This document shows, piece after piece, positions 10,011 through 18,240 of a DNA stretch of 55,754 bases. The number at the start of each line of letters is the position of its first letter. Position 1 is the stretch's first letter. A program made the translations under genes and the position numbers. Below the pieces are notes generated by a model. The model ran no database searches. It saw only the letters and a program-made list of their open reading frames with translations, and was not told the DNA's origin. The stretch comes from Opitutales bacterium (lineage in GTDB: Bacteria; Verrucomicrobiota; Verrucomicrobiia; Opitutales; UBA953), in contig JAFSAO010000007.1 in NCBI GenBank assembly GCA_017440935.1, positions 1-55,754 of the forward strand, given 5' to 3'.

Positions 10011-11327
10011 TTACGTTTCCTGCTCGGGAACATCGTCCTCCGCAAGCGCTTCGAGCGTAGCGAAATCGATGTCCGGCGGAATTTTCAGCGGAACACGTTC
10101 CAGAGACGTTCGCGCAGACACGTTCCCGTCGAAGAATCCGCAATTTGCCAACACGAAAACGCGGTTTTCGGCAGCGACGCCGCCCGCGTAGTCAATGCGC
10201 ACGCCGGCATTCCCGGTCGCGTCGCAGGAAAACACGGCGTGATTGAGTTCGTGCCAGTTCCCGCTCGTATCGCGAAGCCATTGGTTTGAATATCCGCAGC
10301 AGCGCGTCAGCCAGCCCATTTCGGGTTTAAAATTTTCCAAAAACGAGTTCGGAGCTTTGAGCCAGGTTTGTGTTTTGGGGCGACGGAACGTGGCAATCAG
10401 CGTCCATTTTTTTTCTTCCGGTGCAAAGAAAAATCCCGAGTATTCGGACGTTCCGTCGTCGCAGGGGCGCACGCGCACAAGGAACTTGTAGGGCGTTCCC
10501 GCGCGCCACGGGAAAACGAGAAAGCTTTGCCCGCCGTTTCCTTCCGCACCGAAAGTTCCCACATGCACCTTTTCGCCCTTTTTCTTCAGGAGCACGCGGT
10601 CTTCCTCGGGAACGTCTCCCGGGTGGTCGGAATCATACGGGCTCCACACGGAAAAAAGCACGCGCCGCTCTTTTTCGGAATTTACCTGCGCACCGAAATA
10701 CCCTTCTCCGAATCCGCAAACCATATAAAACGAACCGATCGGGTCCATTCCTTCCGGCACATACATTTCGTTGTAAAAATACTCTGCGGTAACGCCTTTC
10801 GGCTGCCAGTAGCTGAGGTGGACAGAAGGTCCGCGCCGTCCCCAATACGGGGAAAAATCGTGCACGAAGTTCATCTCGCTTACTTCCACGCCGTCGAGCT
10901 CAAGCGCGGAAATTTCGCCGAAATTATCTCCTTCTTCCGAAACGGCGCGAATGTCCGCACGCTGATAGCCGGATTTGTCAAAGCTCACCGTCCCGACGGG
11001 AACGCGTTCAAAATCCTCGGAGTTGACCGCAACGTTGAATTTTTTCCCGCCGACGGAGACTTCATACTCGGCGTTCCCGCGTGCTTTCAAAAAGAGCTTT
11101 ACGCCTTCTTTCGGTTTTTTCAGCGAGAAAAACACGCTGACAACGGCGTCTGCATTTTTCCATTCGTGAACCCCGGTTTTCCCGATTTTTGCACCGTCAA
11201 ACCCCTCGGTAATATACGCGTTCCCGTCCAATCCGACCTCTGCGGATGCGCCTTGCGAGACCGCCGCGCCGAGGCAAAACGCGCCCATAGCGGATAAAAC
11301 GAGATTCCGAAAAATTTTGTTCTTCAT
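10011..11327 (-). CDS. Secreted DUF3472/DUF5077 protein
   Basis: 438 residues with a signal peptide (to about residue 29, ...VSQGASA). The N-terminal carbohydrate-binding-like sandwich (about 30-150, DUF5077 type) is followed by a DUF3472 region: SPYWGRRGPSVHLSYWQP, then EMYVPEGMDPIGSFYMVCGFGEGYFGAQ and WRAGTPYKFLVRV. These are secreted proteins of Bacteroidota and Verrucomicrobiota thought to act on glycans; the enzymatic activity is not established. No adjacent partner gene is obvious. Confidence 0.8.
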   Translation of the reverse strand: MKNKIFRNLVLSAMGAFCLGAAVSQGASAEVGLDGNAYITEGFDGAKIGKTGVHEWKNADAVVSVFFSLKKPKEGVKLFLKARGNAEYEVSVGGKKFNVAVNSEDFERVPVGTVSFDKSGYQRADIRAVSEEGDNFGEISALELDGVEVSEMNFVHDFSPYWGRRGPSVHLSYWQPKGVTAEYFYNEMYVPEGMDPIGSFYMVCGFGEGYFGAQVNSEKERRVLFSVWSPYDSDHPGDVPEEDRVLLKKKGEKVHVGTFGAEGNGGQSFLVFPWRAGTPYKFLVRVRPCDDGTSEYSGFFFAPEEKKWTLIATFRRPKTQTWLKAPNSFLENFKPEMGWLTRCCGYSNQWLRDTSGNWHELNHAVFSCDATGNAGVRIDYAGGVAAENRVFVLANCGFFDGNVSARTSLERVPLKIPPDIDFATLEALAEDDVPEQET

Positions 11328-11449
11328 AAGACGTAAACGGGGTTGGGGTTATTCCGGAAGAAGAAACGCGTCCGGCGCGCAAATGTTTCAAAAAAAACAG
11401 CGGGGAGAAAAATGCGCGTTCCGCCGCCTCGTGGCAAAACAAAATTAAA

Positions 11450-11475
11450 GGAAGCCCTACAAATGTAGAGCTTCC
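11450..11475 (-). terminator. Terminator of the porin gene
   Basis: Arms 11450-11460 and 11465-11475 (GGAAGCCCTAC / GTAGAGCTTCC), followed on the minus strand by TTTAATTTTGTTTT. Confidence 0.7.
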
Positions 11476-11542
11476 GAAAGAAAGATACGAGAAATCCGCG
11501 AGCCGGGAAGCCGGGAAGCCGACGCCACTCAGCCCCGGTCTT

Positions 11543-12709
11543 TTAGAACGAAATCTGGAGCATGGAGCGGAACGCGCCGGAATCGTCCGCGTGCGCGCCT
11601 TTTCCGAAGTAATGCCCGTATTCGTAGCCGGCGGCGAGCTTTACGTGTTTGTTGAAATAATAATTTGCGCCGAGAAAATACGTTGTCGCGTTGTTGTGCC
11701 CGTCCGTGGCGGGAACGCGATTCTGCGTGCTTGCGCTCACGATTCCGGAATCCGTGTTCAGATAAGTAAAGCGCACGGCAGGCTCCAACCCGCATTCAAA
11801 GCGATACGCCGCCGTAAGATTGATGCCGTAAACGGAATGAACTTTCGACGCGCTGTCGCCGTTGACATAGAAAAAGTCCGCAATTCCCGTAAAACCGCCG
11901 CAGGTATATTGAACATAAGGCTCAATTCCGTAGACCGTTCCCGCGTTGGTCAATTCTTCTTTGGAACCGCCGGGAAGAGCCCCGTCGTCGCCGAAATTCA
12001 CGACGCCGTTCACGCCGAAATACAGCGCGGAATCCTTCGCGAGTTTCAGGTTGTAGCCCGCGTAGCCGGTTACGGCGAGGTCATTCGATTTCGCGTCGTA
12101 ATCTTTCGCCACGGCATTGGTCAAAGACGCGCCGTAATCAAAATTTTTACCGGTTTTCCCTTCCCAAAACACGCCGATGTGGTAGCTGGAAAGCCCGCGC
12201 ACGTAGTTATTTCCGGTTACGAAATTGGAATTCAGGGAACGCTCGATGCAAAGGAACTTCGAAGAAGGCGAATATTCTTCGAGCAAAAAATGCGTTTTCT
12301 TGTGCCCGACGAGTAACGTTCCCGCGTCAAACTTCCGGGAAATCGTCGCCGTGTCGATGTAGTCGGAATAACCGTCGCCGCCGTTTGCGCCGCTGTCGAT
12401 TTCGTAAACAAGCCTTGCGCTCCAGTTTTCACCGACATCCGCCGTAACACCGATATTGGAGCGGCGAATCGAAAATCCGTTTTGGTCGGACGCACTCCCG
12501 CTCGCCTGCGAGGCAACAAACTGCGCCTGAACGAGCCCGGTAATTTTGATTTTCACGTCCTCCGTCGTCGGAATTTCCGGAAGCTCGATAACGATTTTTT
12601 TGCCGCCGGAGCCCGTCGTCGCGGCGGGAACGTTTTCCTGAGCAAACGCGCCAAGCGGAACCAAAGCGAGCGCGCCGAGAGAGAGAAATGTATTTTTCGA
12701 AATAATCAT
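11543..12709 (-). CDS. Outer-membrane porin (phosphate-selective porin O/P type)
   Basis: 388 residues. Signal peptide to about residue 23 (...GAFAQ). The mature protein begins with a GLVQAQF strand and the IRRSNIGVTADVGENWSARLVYEID block typical of OprO/OprP-like porins, followed by alternating beta strands and loops. The C-terminus MLQISF ends in Phe, as expected for recognition by the BAM machinery. Likely a 16-strand trimeric channel. Substrate is not determinable from sequence. Monocistronic with its own terminator. Confidence 0.8.
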   Translation of the reverse strand: MIISKNTFLSLGALALVPLGAFAQENVPAATTGSGGKKIVIELPEIPTTEDVKIKITGLVQAQFVASQASGSASDQNGFSIRRSNIGVTADVGENWSARLVYEIDSGANGGDGYSDYIDTATISRKFDAGTLLVGHKKTHFLLEEYSPSSKFLCIERSLNSNFVTGNNYVRGLSSYHIGVFWEGKTGKNFDYGASLTNAVAKDYDAKSNDLAVTGYAGYNLKLAKDSALYFGVNGVVNFGDDGALPGGSKEELTNAGTVYGIEPYVQYTCGGFTGIADFFYVNGDSASKVHSVYGINLTAAYRFECGLEPAVRFTYLNTDSGIVSASTQNRVPATDGHNNATTYFLGANYYFNKHVKLAAGYEYGHYFGKGAHADDSGAFRSMLQISF

Positions 12710-13021
12710 AAAAAAGTAAGCAAAAGTTTAAAATCGAGTGGCTTTTATTTTAGCGAACAAAAATAAAAACGCACGGGAAAAACGTTGTTGCACAGGGCGG
12801 GAACGCAGTGCGAGAACTGCGGAACGCGTCGTTTCTTACAACGGGAACGCAATGCGGAACCGGAAAATCCGGGTCGCCGACGGAGCATATTTTTACGGAT
12901 ACTTTCATTTGTTTTGTGCGGATTGTGTTTTTGAATTTCGTGAAAAAAAAAGAAATTTGCGGACAAAAAAAAAGAGGCACGCTGTTCTCGTGCCTCTAAA
13001 AAAATCGAATCGTTTTTATTT
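12710..13021. other. Intergenic region upstream of the porin
   Basis: 312 bases with no supported gene. It carries two copies of the dispersed word (near 12808 and 12840) and the terminator of the upstream mini-gene (12973-12997). The porin promoter should lie near 12730-12780, but I see no convincing -35 box. Confidence 0.5.
12965..12997 (-). terminator. Strong terminator of the mini-gene transcript
   Basis: Nine-base perfect stem AGAGGCACG / CGTGCCTCT (12973-12981 and 12989-12997) followed on the minus strand by eleven T residues interrupted once. No large gene ends here, so it marks a separate short transcript. Confidence 0.85.
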
Positions 13022-13120
13022 TCATACGCAACAAAGCGTTGCCGAGGCGAGAATCTTTACGTCACGCATCGGCATCATCATTTTCGCAGCGGCGAATAAA
13101 ACGGCTTTGTTTTTGTTCAT
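13022..13120 (-). CDS. Possible 32-residue mini-gene or small RNA
   Basis: An ATG-initiated frame of 32 codons, starting MNKNKAVLFAAAKMMMP and ending TLCCV. It lies exactly between a well-formed promoter (TTGACG, 16 bases, TAATTT) and a strong terminator, giving a transcript of about 160 nt. The peptide is basic and partly hydrophobic with a Cys-Cys near the end; I recognise no family. No Shine-Dalgarno is seen; the short leader is T-rich. It could equally be a non-coding small RNA, and the ORF chance. Confidence 0.45.
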   Translation of the reverse strand: MNKNKAVLFAAAKMMMPMRDVKILASATLCCV

Positions 13121-13138
13121 AAAAAAATAATTTCGCCT

Positions 13139-13166
13139 AAATTAGTAGTTTTAAATTCTGCGTCAA
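13139..13166 (-). promoter_or_regulatory. Sigma-70 promoter of the mini-gene
   Basis: On the minus strand TTGACG (13161-13166), 16-base spacer, TAATTT (13139-13144). Transcription would start near 13132, 10-15 bases before the ATG. Confidence 0.6.
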
Positions 13167-13167
13167 C

Positions 13168-13196
13168 AAAAAACCGCGAATAAAATACCCGCGATT
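13168..13196 (-). terminator. Terminator of rbfA
   Basis: Seven-base stem, arms 13172-13178 and 13190-13196, followed on the minus strand by T6. It abuts the promoter of the mini-gene. Confidence 0.65.
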
Positions 13197-13214
13197 TTTC
13201 GACCGAACGGTTGG

Positions 13215-13595
13215 CTACTCGTCGGAATGCGTTCCGTAGCGGGCGTCGCGCGCCGCGTCTTCGGCGGCGATTTCGTCGAGGCGGTTGAGCAACGAAACGC
13301 CCTGCTCCGCGCCGAGATCTTCGATGAAGCGATACGCCGGCGTGTATTTTAAAATCACGCGTTTGGAAACTTCCATGCGCAGGGTTTTGGTCACGCGCTC
13401 GAGCAAACGGCGCGCGGCGGCTTTTTCCTCGTGTCCGCCGAGCACGGCATAATAAATACGCGCATCGCGCAAATCCGGAGAAATATCCACGGCGGTAATC
13501 GTGATGCGCACGCTTTCGCTACGCCAGCGATTGTGAAGTTGGTCGCTGATTTCGTGGCGGAGCAATTCGTTGATGCGTGTCGTTCGCTGAGACAT
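13215..13595 (-). CDS. rbfA: Ribosome-binding factor A
   Basis: 126 residues, normal length. A KH-fold factor that binds 30S precursors for 16S 5'-end maturation. Seen: MSQRTTRINELLRHEISDQL start typical of RbfA, the VDISPDLRDARIYYAVLG strand pair (about 36-53), and the C-terminal RVILKYTPAYRFIEDLGAEQG with the conserved P-x-L/Y-F-x-D block. The usual partners infB and nusA are not adjacent. Ends in a acidic tail. Contains no copy of the dispersed word. Confidence 0.95.
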   Translation of the reverse strand: MSQRTTRINELLRHEISDQLHNRWRSESVRITITAVDISPDLRDARIYYAVLGGHEEKAAARRLLERVTKTLRMEVSKRVILKYTPAYRFIEDLGAEQGVSLLNRLDEIAAEDAARDARYGTHSDE

Positions 13596-13628
13596 TTTCG
13601 TTTTCTATATAAAAAAAATTTAAGAATA

Positions 13629-13699
13629 AAAAAAACCGGAAATCGGGAAGCAAAAACCGGAGCAATTCGCCCGGCGCATTTTTAACTTTCGATTTCCGG
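13629..13699 (-). terminator. Likely terminator of parB
   Basis: CCGGAAATCG (13636-13645) pairs with CGATTTCCGG (13690-13699) across a long loop, with T9 following on the minus strand. Confidence 0.55.
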
Positions 13700-13708
13700 C
13701 GCAGCTTT

Positions 13709-14797
13709 TCAGTTTTCCTTCACACCGAAGCATTCAAGCAGGCGCGCAAGCTCATCGTTCCCGCGATATTCAATCAAAATTTTTCCGGATTTTTTTCCGT
13801 GTTTGACCAAAACTTTCGTGTGGAAAAATGAGCACAACGTTTTTTCGATGCGGAAAATTTCCTCGGAAATCTGGCGGATTACCGGTTCGGCAGTCGTCGG
13901 CGTTCCCGTGAATTTGCCTTCCTTCATGCGTTTTGCCAAATCTTCCGCCACGCGCACGCTACACTGCGTTTCGACAAAACGGCGCGCGAGCACAAGTTGT
14001 TGCGCCTTATCTTCCACACCGAGCAAAACTTTCGCATGCCCGACGGAAAGCATTCCCGTCGCGATAAAACCTTGAATTTCCGTATCCAGTGAGAGCAAAC
14101 GCAAAATATTTGCGATGGACGAACGGGCTTTGCCGACGCGTTCCGAAACGGCTTCCTGCGTCAGATTAAAATCGCGCATCAGGCTTCCGAGCCCGATCGC
14201 TTCTTCAATCGGGTTCAAATCCGCACGCTGCAAATTCTCAATCAGCGTCATCGCCGCACTCGAAGCATCACTCGCTTTGACGACACGCGCGGGAATCATT
14301 TTCAGTTTCAAAATCTGAAATGCGCGCCAGCGGCGTTCGCCCGCAATCAGTTCAAATTTCCCTTCGGAGAGCTCGCGCACAACAATCGGCTGGAGCAAAC
14401 CTTCCGCCTGAATTGAATCCGCGAGCTCGCGCAAGGCGACATCGTCGAATGTGCGGCGGGACTGATGCGGCGCGGGAACGATCGCCGTCACGGAAATTTC
14501 CCGGAACGGCAACGGACTCGGTGCCGACGCCGGCGCGGGAACGGAAGCGGGAGCGGCGACGGGCGCGCTCGGTTTTTCCTCGGGCACGGGAGCGTTTTTT
14601 GCCGCCGGCTTGGTCGGAGATTTTATCGGCACGGCAGTTGCTTTTTTCTGAGGCGGCTCGCTTGCTTTCTTTACCGTCACGGGAACGGGTTTACCTTTGC
14701 GGTTAAACGACGCTGTTTTCGCCTGCGCCACCATGGAATTGGAAATCAGCGAACCAAGTCCGCGCCCCAAGCCGCTGTTTTTTTTCTGCTGTGCCAT
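13709..14797 (-). CDS. parB: Chromosome-partitioning protein ParB
   Basis: 362 residues. N-terminal LGRGLGSLI motif (about residues 10-18, ParA-contacting), a Pro/Ala-rich linker (about 35-95), the ParB/Spo0J CTPase domain with HQSRRTF, LRELADSIQAEGLLQPIVV and GERRWRA (about 150), then the KorB-type helix-turn-helix (AVSERVGKARSSIANILRLL) and a C-terminal dimerisation region. It binds parS near the origin. parA is not adjacent, and I found no parS-like palindrome in the window. The linker carries several copies of the dispersed word reading Ala/Pro-rich peptide. Confidence 0.95.
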   Translation of the reverse strand: MAQQKKNSGLGRGLGSLISNSMVAQAKTASFNRKGKPVPVTVKKASEPPQKKATAVPIKSPTKPAAKNAPVPEEKPSAPVAAPASVPAPASAPSPLPFREISVTAIVPAPHQSRRTFDDVALRELADSIQAEGLLQPIVVRELSEGKFELIAGERRWRAFQILKLKMIPARVVKASDASSAAMTLIENLQRADLNPIEEAIGLGSLMRDFNLTQEAVSERVGKARSSIANILRLLSLDTEIQGFIATGMLSVGHAKVLLGVEDKAQQLVLARRFVETQCSVRVAEDLAKRMKEGKFTGTPTTAEPVIRQISEEIFRIEKTLCSFFHTKVLVKHGKKSGKILIEYRGNDELARLLECFGVKEN

Positions 14798-14822
14798 AAT
14801 TCAAAAAAATCAGAGAGAAATT

Positions 14823-15419
14823 TTAGTCTTTTTGCGGAACGAAAATCTTTTGTCCCGGGAAAATTTTATTCGGGTTCAAATCCGGATTTGTATACAAAAT
14901 CCAATTTAACTTTGAGCGATTTTTGGAAATGATTTTTCCAAGCGTATCGCCCGGCTTTACCGTGTATTCAATTCCGGCGGAAGGCAAATCCTTGGGCTTG
15001 GAAACCGGCGCGGGAACGCCGTCATCTCCCGTCGAAACCTGATTTACGTTTTGCGACAAATCGACGAGCGCGCGATTCACTTCTTTGCCGAGTTTCTCGA
15101 TTTTTGCATTGGTTTCCGCCGTAATTTCACGGCGCTGAACCGCATCCGCTTCCTTCAATTCCGCACGCAATGAAGCGATTTTGGAAGCCGTCTCATCGCC
15201 CGGATTCACCTTTTTTTCCGCGAGTTGCAAAAGACGGGCATTTTCCGCGCGGAGTTCTTCCAGCTCCATACGCAAGCGCGCCACTTCGCTACGCAGAGCC
15301 GCGACATCTTCGAGCAGTCCGGCAAGTTTCGCCTGAGAAATCTGTTGCGAAAAAGCGGGAACGGAAAAAACGGCAAGCACAATTGCCGCAAGCAAAAAAA
15401 TCTTCGTTTTAAACATCAT
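14823..15419 (-). CDS. Secreted coiled-coil LysM protein
   Basis: 198 residues. Signal peptide to about residue 25 (...SVPAFSQ), then a heptad-rich coiled coil (about 30-75, LEDVAALRSEVARLRMELEEL), a second helical segment, and a C-terminal LysM domain from YTVKPGDTLGKII to GQKIFVPQ, which binds peptidoglycan. Likely a periplasmic envelope scaffold. It lies 25 bases upstream of parB on the same strand. No enzymatic domain is visible. Confidence 0.85.
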   Translation of the reverse strand: MMFKTKIFLLAAIVLAVFSVPAFSQQISQAKLAGLLEDVAALRSEVARLRMELEELRAENARLLQLAEKKVNPGDETASKIASLRAELKEADAVQRREITAETNAKIEKLGKEVNRALVDLSQNVNQVSTGDDGVPAPVSKPKDLPSAGIEYTVKPGDTLGKIISKNRSKLNWILYTNPDLNPNKIFPGQKIFVPQKD

Positions 15420-15549
15420 TTATAGCGCAAGATTCTCCGAAAAACCCCGCTCCTTGTCAAAGGGAAGAATGTAAAAAAAGAATTAGAAGGGAGGAATTAG
15501 AAATGAGAAATTGGGGACCGGAGCCCCATAAGCGGCATCGTGCTTAAAA

Positions 15550-15570
15550 GTTTTTGCCTTCGGCAAAAAC
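15550..15570. repeat. TTTTGCC-loop-GGCAAAA intergenic hairpin
   Basis: GTTTTTGCC, three-base loop, GGCAAAAAC: a perfect nine-base stem in the dapB-LysM spacer. Similar hairpins lie at 16371-16399 and 29175-29194, embedded in low-complexity text-like spacers. Confidence 0.6.
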
Positions 15571-15603
15571 CTCAGGTAGTTGCCGGTCTCCGGTCTCCAA
15601 TCG

Positions 15604-16335
15604 CTAATTTTCCAACCCGAGAACGGCGTCCATGCCGTAAACGGCAGGCGGTTTGCCGAGCACCCAATTCGCCGCATGAACAGCGCCGTTTGCAAAAATC
15701 GCACGCGATTCCGCCTTGTGCGTAAGTTCGACGCGCTCGCCCTCGCCCGCAAAAATCACCGTGTGGTCGCCGACCACGCTCCCGCCGCGCAACGCGTGCA
15801 CTCCAATTTCGTCGCGGGAACGCTCGCCGACTAAGCCGGAACGCCCGTGGCGCTCGGCCGACTTATCCAAGCCGCGCGCCGCTTCAACCACGGCGAGCAA
15901 CTTTTCCGCCGTTCCCGACGGCGCGTCTTTTTTGTGCCGGTGATGCATTTCAACCACTTCGATTTCAAAAGACGAATCAAGCAACTTCGCCGCCTTGCCG
16001 ACGAGCCAATTCAGCACGTTCACTCCAACGGAATAATTTCCGGCCCAAACAATCGGAATTTTTTTCGCCGCCGTTTCGATGAGGGAACGCTCTTCCGCCG
16101 TATGCCCGGTCGTGCCGATAACGAGCGGCGTTCCCGCTTCCGCACAGGCTTCCGCAAGTGCAGGAGTAACTTCGTGAAACGAAAAATCAATCGCGACATC
16201 ACACGCGGAGAGCGCTTCCGGCGTAAACGTTTCGCCGACATCGCACTTCGCGGCAACTTCCGCGCCCGCCGTTTGCGCCGCGGCAAGAATCGCCTGCCCC
16301 ATTCGTCCTTTGTAGCCGTTCAGTAAAATCTTCAT
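15604..16335 (-). CDS. dapB: 4-hydroxy-tetrahydrodipicolinate reductase
   Basis: 243 residues. NAD(P)H-dependent reduction in lysine and diaminopimelate synthesis, in the cytoplasm. Nucleotide-binding start MKILLNGYKGRMGQAI, IGTTGHTAEE (about 90), NYSVGVNVL (about 118), and the catalytic HHRHKKDAPSGTA block (about 150-162), which is the DapB signature E(I/V)xExHHxxKxDAPSGTA. Length fits the family. It stands alone, separated from the LysM gene by a repeat-bearing spacer. Confidence 0.96.
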   Translation of the reverse strand: MKILLNGYKGRMGQAILAAAQTAGAEVAAKCDVGETFTPEALSACDVAIDFSFHEVTPALAEACAEAGTPLVIGTTGHTAEERSLIETAAKKIPIVWAGNYSVGVNVLNWLVGKAAKLLDSSFEIEVVEMHHRHKKDAPSGTAEKLLAVVEAARGLDKSAERHGRSGLVGERSRDEIGVHALRGGSVVGDHTVIFAGEGERVELTHKAESRAIFANGAVHAANWVLGKPPAVYGMDAVLGLEN

Positions 16336-16370
16336 GGGTCTATTTCTAATCTCTAACGCACCGAAAGGAA

Positions 16371-16399
16371 ACAGAAATTTGCCTGCGGCAAATTTCTGT
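16371..16399. repeat. AAATTTGCC-loop-GGCAAATTT hairpin
   Basis: Perfect 13-base stem (16371-16383 with 16387-16399) around a TGC loop in the dapB/maturase divergent spacer. No T-tract follows. Same style as the hairpins at 15550 and 29175. Confidence 0.65.
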
Positions 16400-16548
16400 T
16401 AATGGCAAATAGCAAATTCCAAATTCCGAATGAAGTGCGGGAAGAAACTTATCCTTAACGCTCCGGTAATCATTTGATATTCGGAATCCGAAATTTCAAT
16501 TTGCGGGAACGCAGATGCCATTTTAGATTTTCGCCCTTCCCGCAAGCC

Positions 16549-17784
16549 ATGAAATCCGAGAAAAAAAAATCTGCGCCGCGAGCATTCAATGTCATGACCA
16601 AACCGATCGGCGCGCTGTGCAACCTCAACTGCACTTACTGCTACTACCTTGAAAAACACGGGCTTTACGCGGGAACGAAAATGCCGCGCATGAGTGACGA
16701 AGTGCTCGAACGTTTCATCCGCGATTATATCGGAGCGCAAGACGTTCCCGAGGTCCAATTTGTCTGGCAAGGCGGCGAACCCACGCTACTCGGAATAGAT
16801 TTCTTCAAAAAAGTCCTCGAACTCGAAAAAAAATACGCCGACGGAAAAAAAATCGAAAACGCATTTCAAACCAACGGCACGCTCATCAACGAAGATTGGG
16901 CCGCGTTTCTTGCCGATAATCGCTTCCTTGTAGGGCTGAGCATCGACGGTCCGCGCGAACTGCACGACGCCCGCCGCGTTACGCGCGCGGGAACGCCGTC
17001 GTTCGACCTCGTTTTCGCCGGAATGCAGCAACTCAAGCGCTTCGGTGCCGAATTTAACACGCTCACCGTCGTCGGCGAACACAACGTCCGCCACGCACTC
17101 GACGTCTACGAATTTTTGCGCGAAACAGGCTCCGGTTTTATCCAATTCATCCCGCTCGTCGAGCGCCCCGCAACAACGGAAGACGCGCCGATGCGCTTCG
17201 CGGGACCGCCGGACCTCGCCGCGGGAACGCTCGGCAACCCGCTCGTCACGCCGTGGTCCGTCAAACCGAACGACTACGGAGATTTTCTCTGCAAAATCTA
17301 CGACGTTTGGGTGCGCCGTGATGTCGGGCAAACTTTTGTCCAGCTCTTCGATGTCGCCCTCTGCGCGTGGGCGGGCGTTCCCGCGCCACTGTGCGTTTTT
17401 CGCGAAAAATGCGGAGGAGCCCTCGCCCTCGAACACAACGGCGACGTTTTTTCCTGCGACCACTTTGTTTACCCGAAATACCGCCTCGGCAACATTTTAA
17501 CGGATTCGCTCGCAAAATTCGCCGACGCTCCCGCGCAGAAAAAATTCGGCGAGCTCAAAGCCTCCTCGCTTCCCCGCGTCTGCCGGAAATGCGGCGTGCG
17601 CTTCGCCTGCCACGGCGAATGCCCGAAACACCGCTTTTTGTATTCTCCCGAAGGCGAACCCGGACTCAACTATTTCTGCGCCGCCTACAAAAAGTTTTTC
17701 ACGCACGTCGGTCCGACAATGAGTCGCATGAAAACACTTCTCGACCAAGGACGCGCTCCCGCGGAAATCATGAAAGAACTCTAA
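16549..17784 (+). CDS. Anaerobic sulfatase maturase (radical SAM, SPASM)
   Basis: 411 residues from the ATG before KSEKKKSAPRAFNVMTKP; an in-frame extension upstream to 16474 is rejected because it has no family-like sequence. It oxidises an active-site Ser or Cys of sulfatases to formylglycine. The radical SAM motif CNLNCTYCYY is near residues 24-33. C-terminal SPASM cysteines lie in CGGALALEHNGDVFSCDHFVYPKYRLGNI, CRKCGVRFACHGECPKHRF and NYFCAAYKKFF, binding two auxiliary 4Fe-4S clusters. The sulfatase at 47.4-48.9 kb has a serine-type motif and is a plausible client. Confidence 0.93.
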   Translation: MKSEKKKSAPRAFNVMTKPIGALCNLNCTYCYYLEKHGLYAGTKMPRMSDEVLERFIRDYIGAQDVPEVQFVWQGGEPTLLGIDFFKKVLELEKKYADGKKIENAFQTNGTLINEDWAAFLADNRFLVGLSIDGPRELHDARRVTRAGTPSFDLVFAGMQQLKRFGAEFNTLTVVGEHNVRHALDVYEFLRETGSGFIQFIPLVERPATTEDAPMRFAGPPDLAAGTLGNPLVTPWSVKPNDYGDFLCKIYDVWVRRDVGQTFVQLFDVALCAWAGVPAPLCVFREKCGGALALEHNGDVFSCDHFVYPKYRLGNILTDSLAKFADAPAQKKFGELKASSLPRVCRKCGVRFACHGECPKHRFLYSPEGEPGLNYFCAAYKKFFTHVGPTMSRMKTLLDQGRAPAEIMKEL

Positions 17785-17837
17785 GCTTTCAAAAGAGAGC
17801 CGCCCTATTCCGCTTTAAAATCCCTGCGGGAGCGGCG

Positions 17838-18020
17838 TTACCGCCCGCCGGAACATTTCGGTGGAGGAGACGCATCGGAAGCCGGCGCGCGCACGGGAAC
17901 GCACGAGCACTTTCGGGCGCGGCAACGCGGACAACACCATTCCTCGCGAAGCTCGTGCCACTTCACGCCCTCTTTTTCCTCATCAAAAACAAATTTACAC
18001 ACGCTGCACCGATATTTCAT
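17838..18020 (-). CDS. Rubredoxin-like small iron protein
   Basis: 60 residues from the ATG before KYRCSVC; an upstream TTG at 18038 is less likely. Cys5-x-x-Cys8 and Cys30-Pro-x-Cys33 form the four-cysteine knot of rubredoxins, with Tyr3 and Trp28 in the usual positions. The loop between the pairs is shorter than in classical rubredoxin. A Cys-rich tail (RARKCSCV) and Pro/Ser-rich end follow. Electron-transfer partner is unknown. It follows the maturase gene convergently. Confidence 0.7.
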   Translation of the reverse strand: MKYRCSVCKFVFDEEKEGVKWHELREEWCCPRCRARKCSCVPVRAPASDASPPPKCSGGR

Positions 18021-18127
18021 AGCACCCCGAAAGCGCAACGCCCCGCCGCTTTTGTCTAAAAACTCGGCGAAAAAAAAATCGCGCCTCGAACAACCCGAGA
18101 AATACTTTCCGCTTTTATCAGGGCTTA

Positions 18128-18240
18128 GACAGTTTTAGGCAGTTTTAGCAAGTTTTAGGTGGTTTTAGCAAGTTTTAGGTAGTTTTAGCAAAAATCGCCT
18201 AAAACCCACTAAAACCACCTAAAAGTTCCTAAAACTTCCT
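18128..18240. repeat. Left TTTTAGG repeat block flanking the AAA ATPase gene
   Basis: Tandem degenerate units of about 20 bases (AGTTTTAGGTRGTTTTAGCA) followed by their inverted counterparts (CTAAAACCACCTAAAA), so the block can fold on itself. About 63 of 69 bases match the block at 19462-19556, in the same orientation. The ATPase stop codon lies inside this block. Confidence 0.85.

Noticed and set aside
18128..18240. CRISPR array
   Set aside because: The units run directly into each other without unique spacers, and inverted copies follow; no cas genes nearby.
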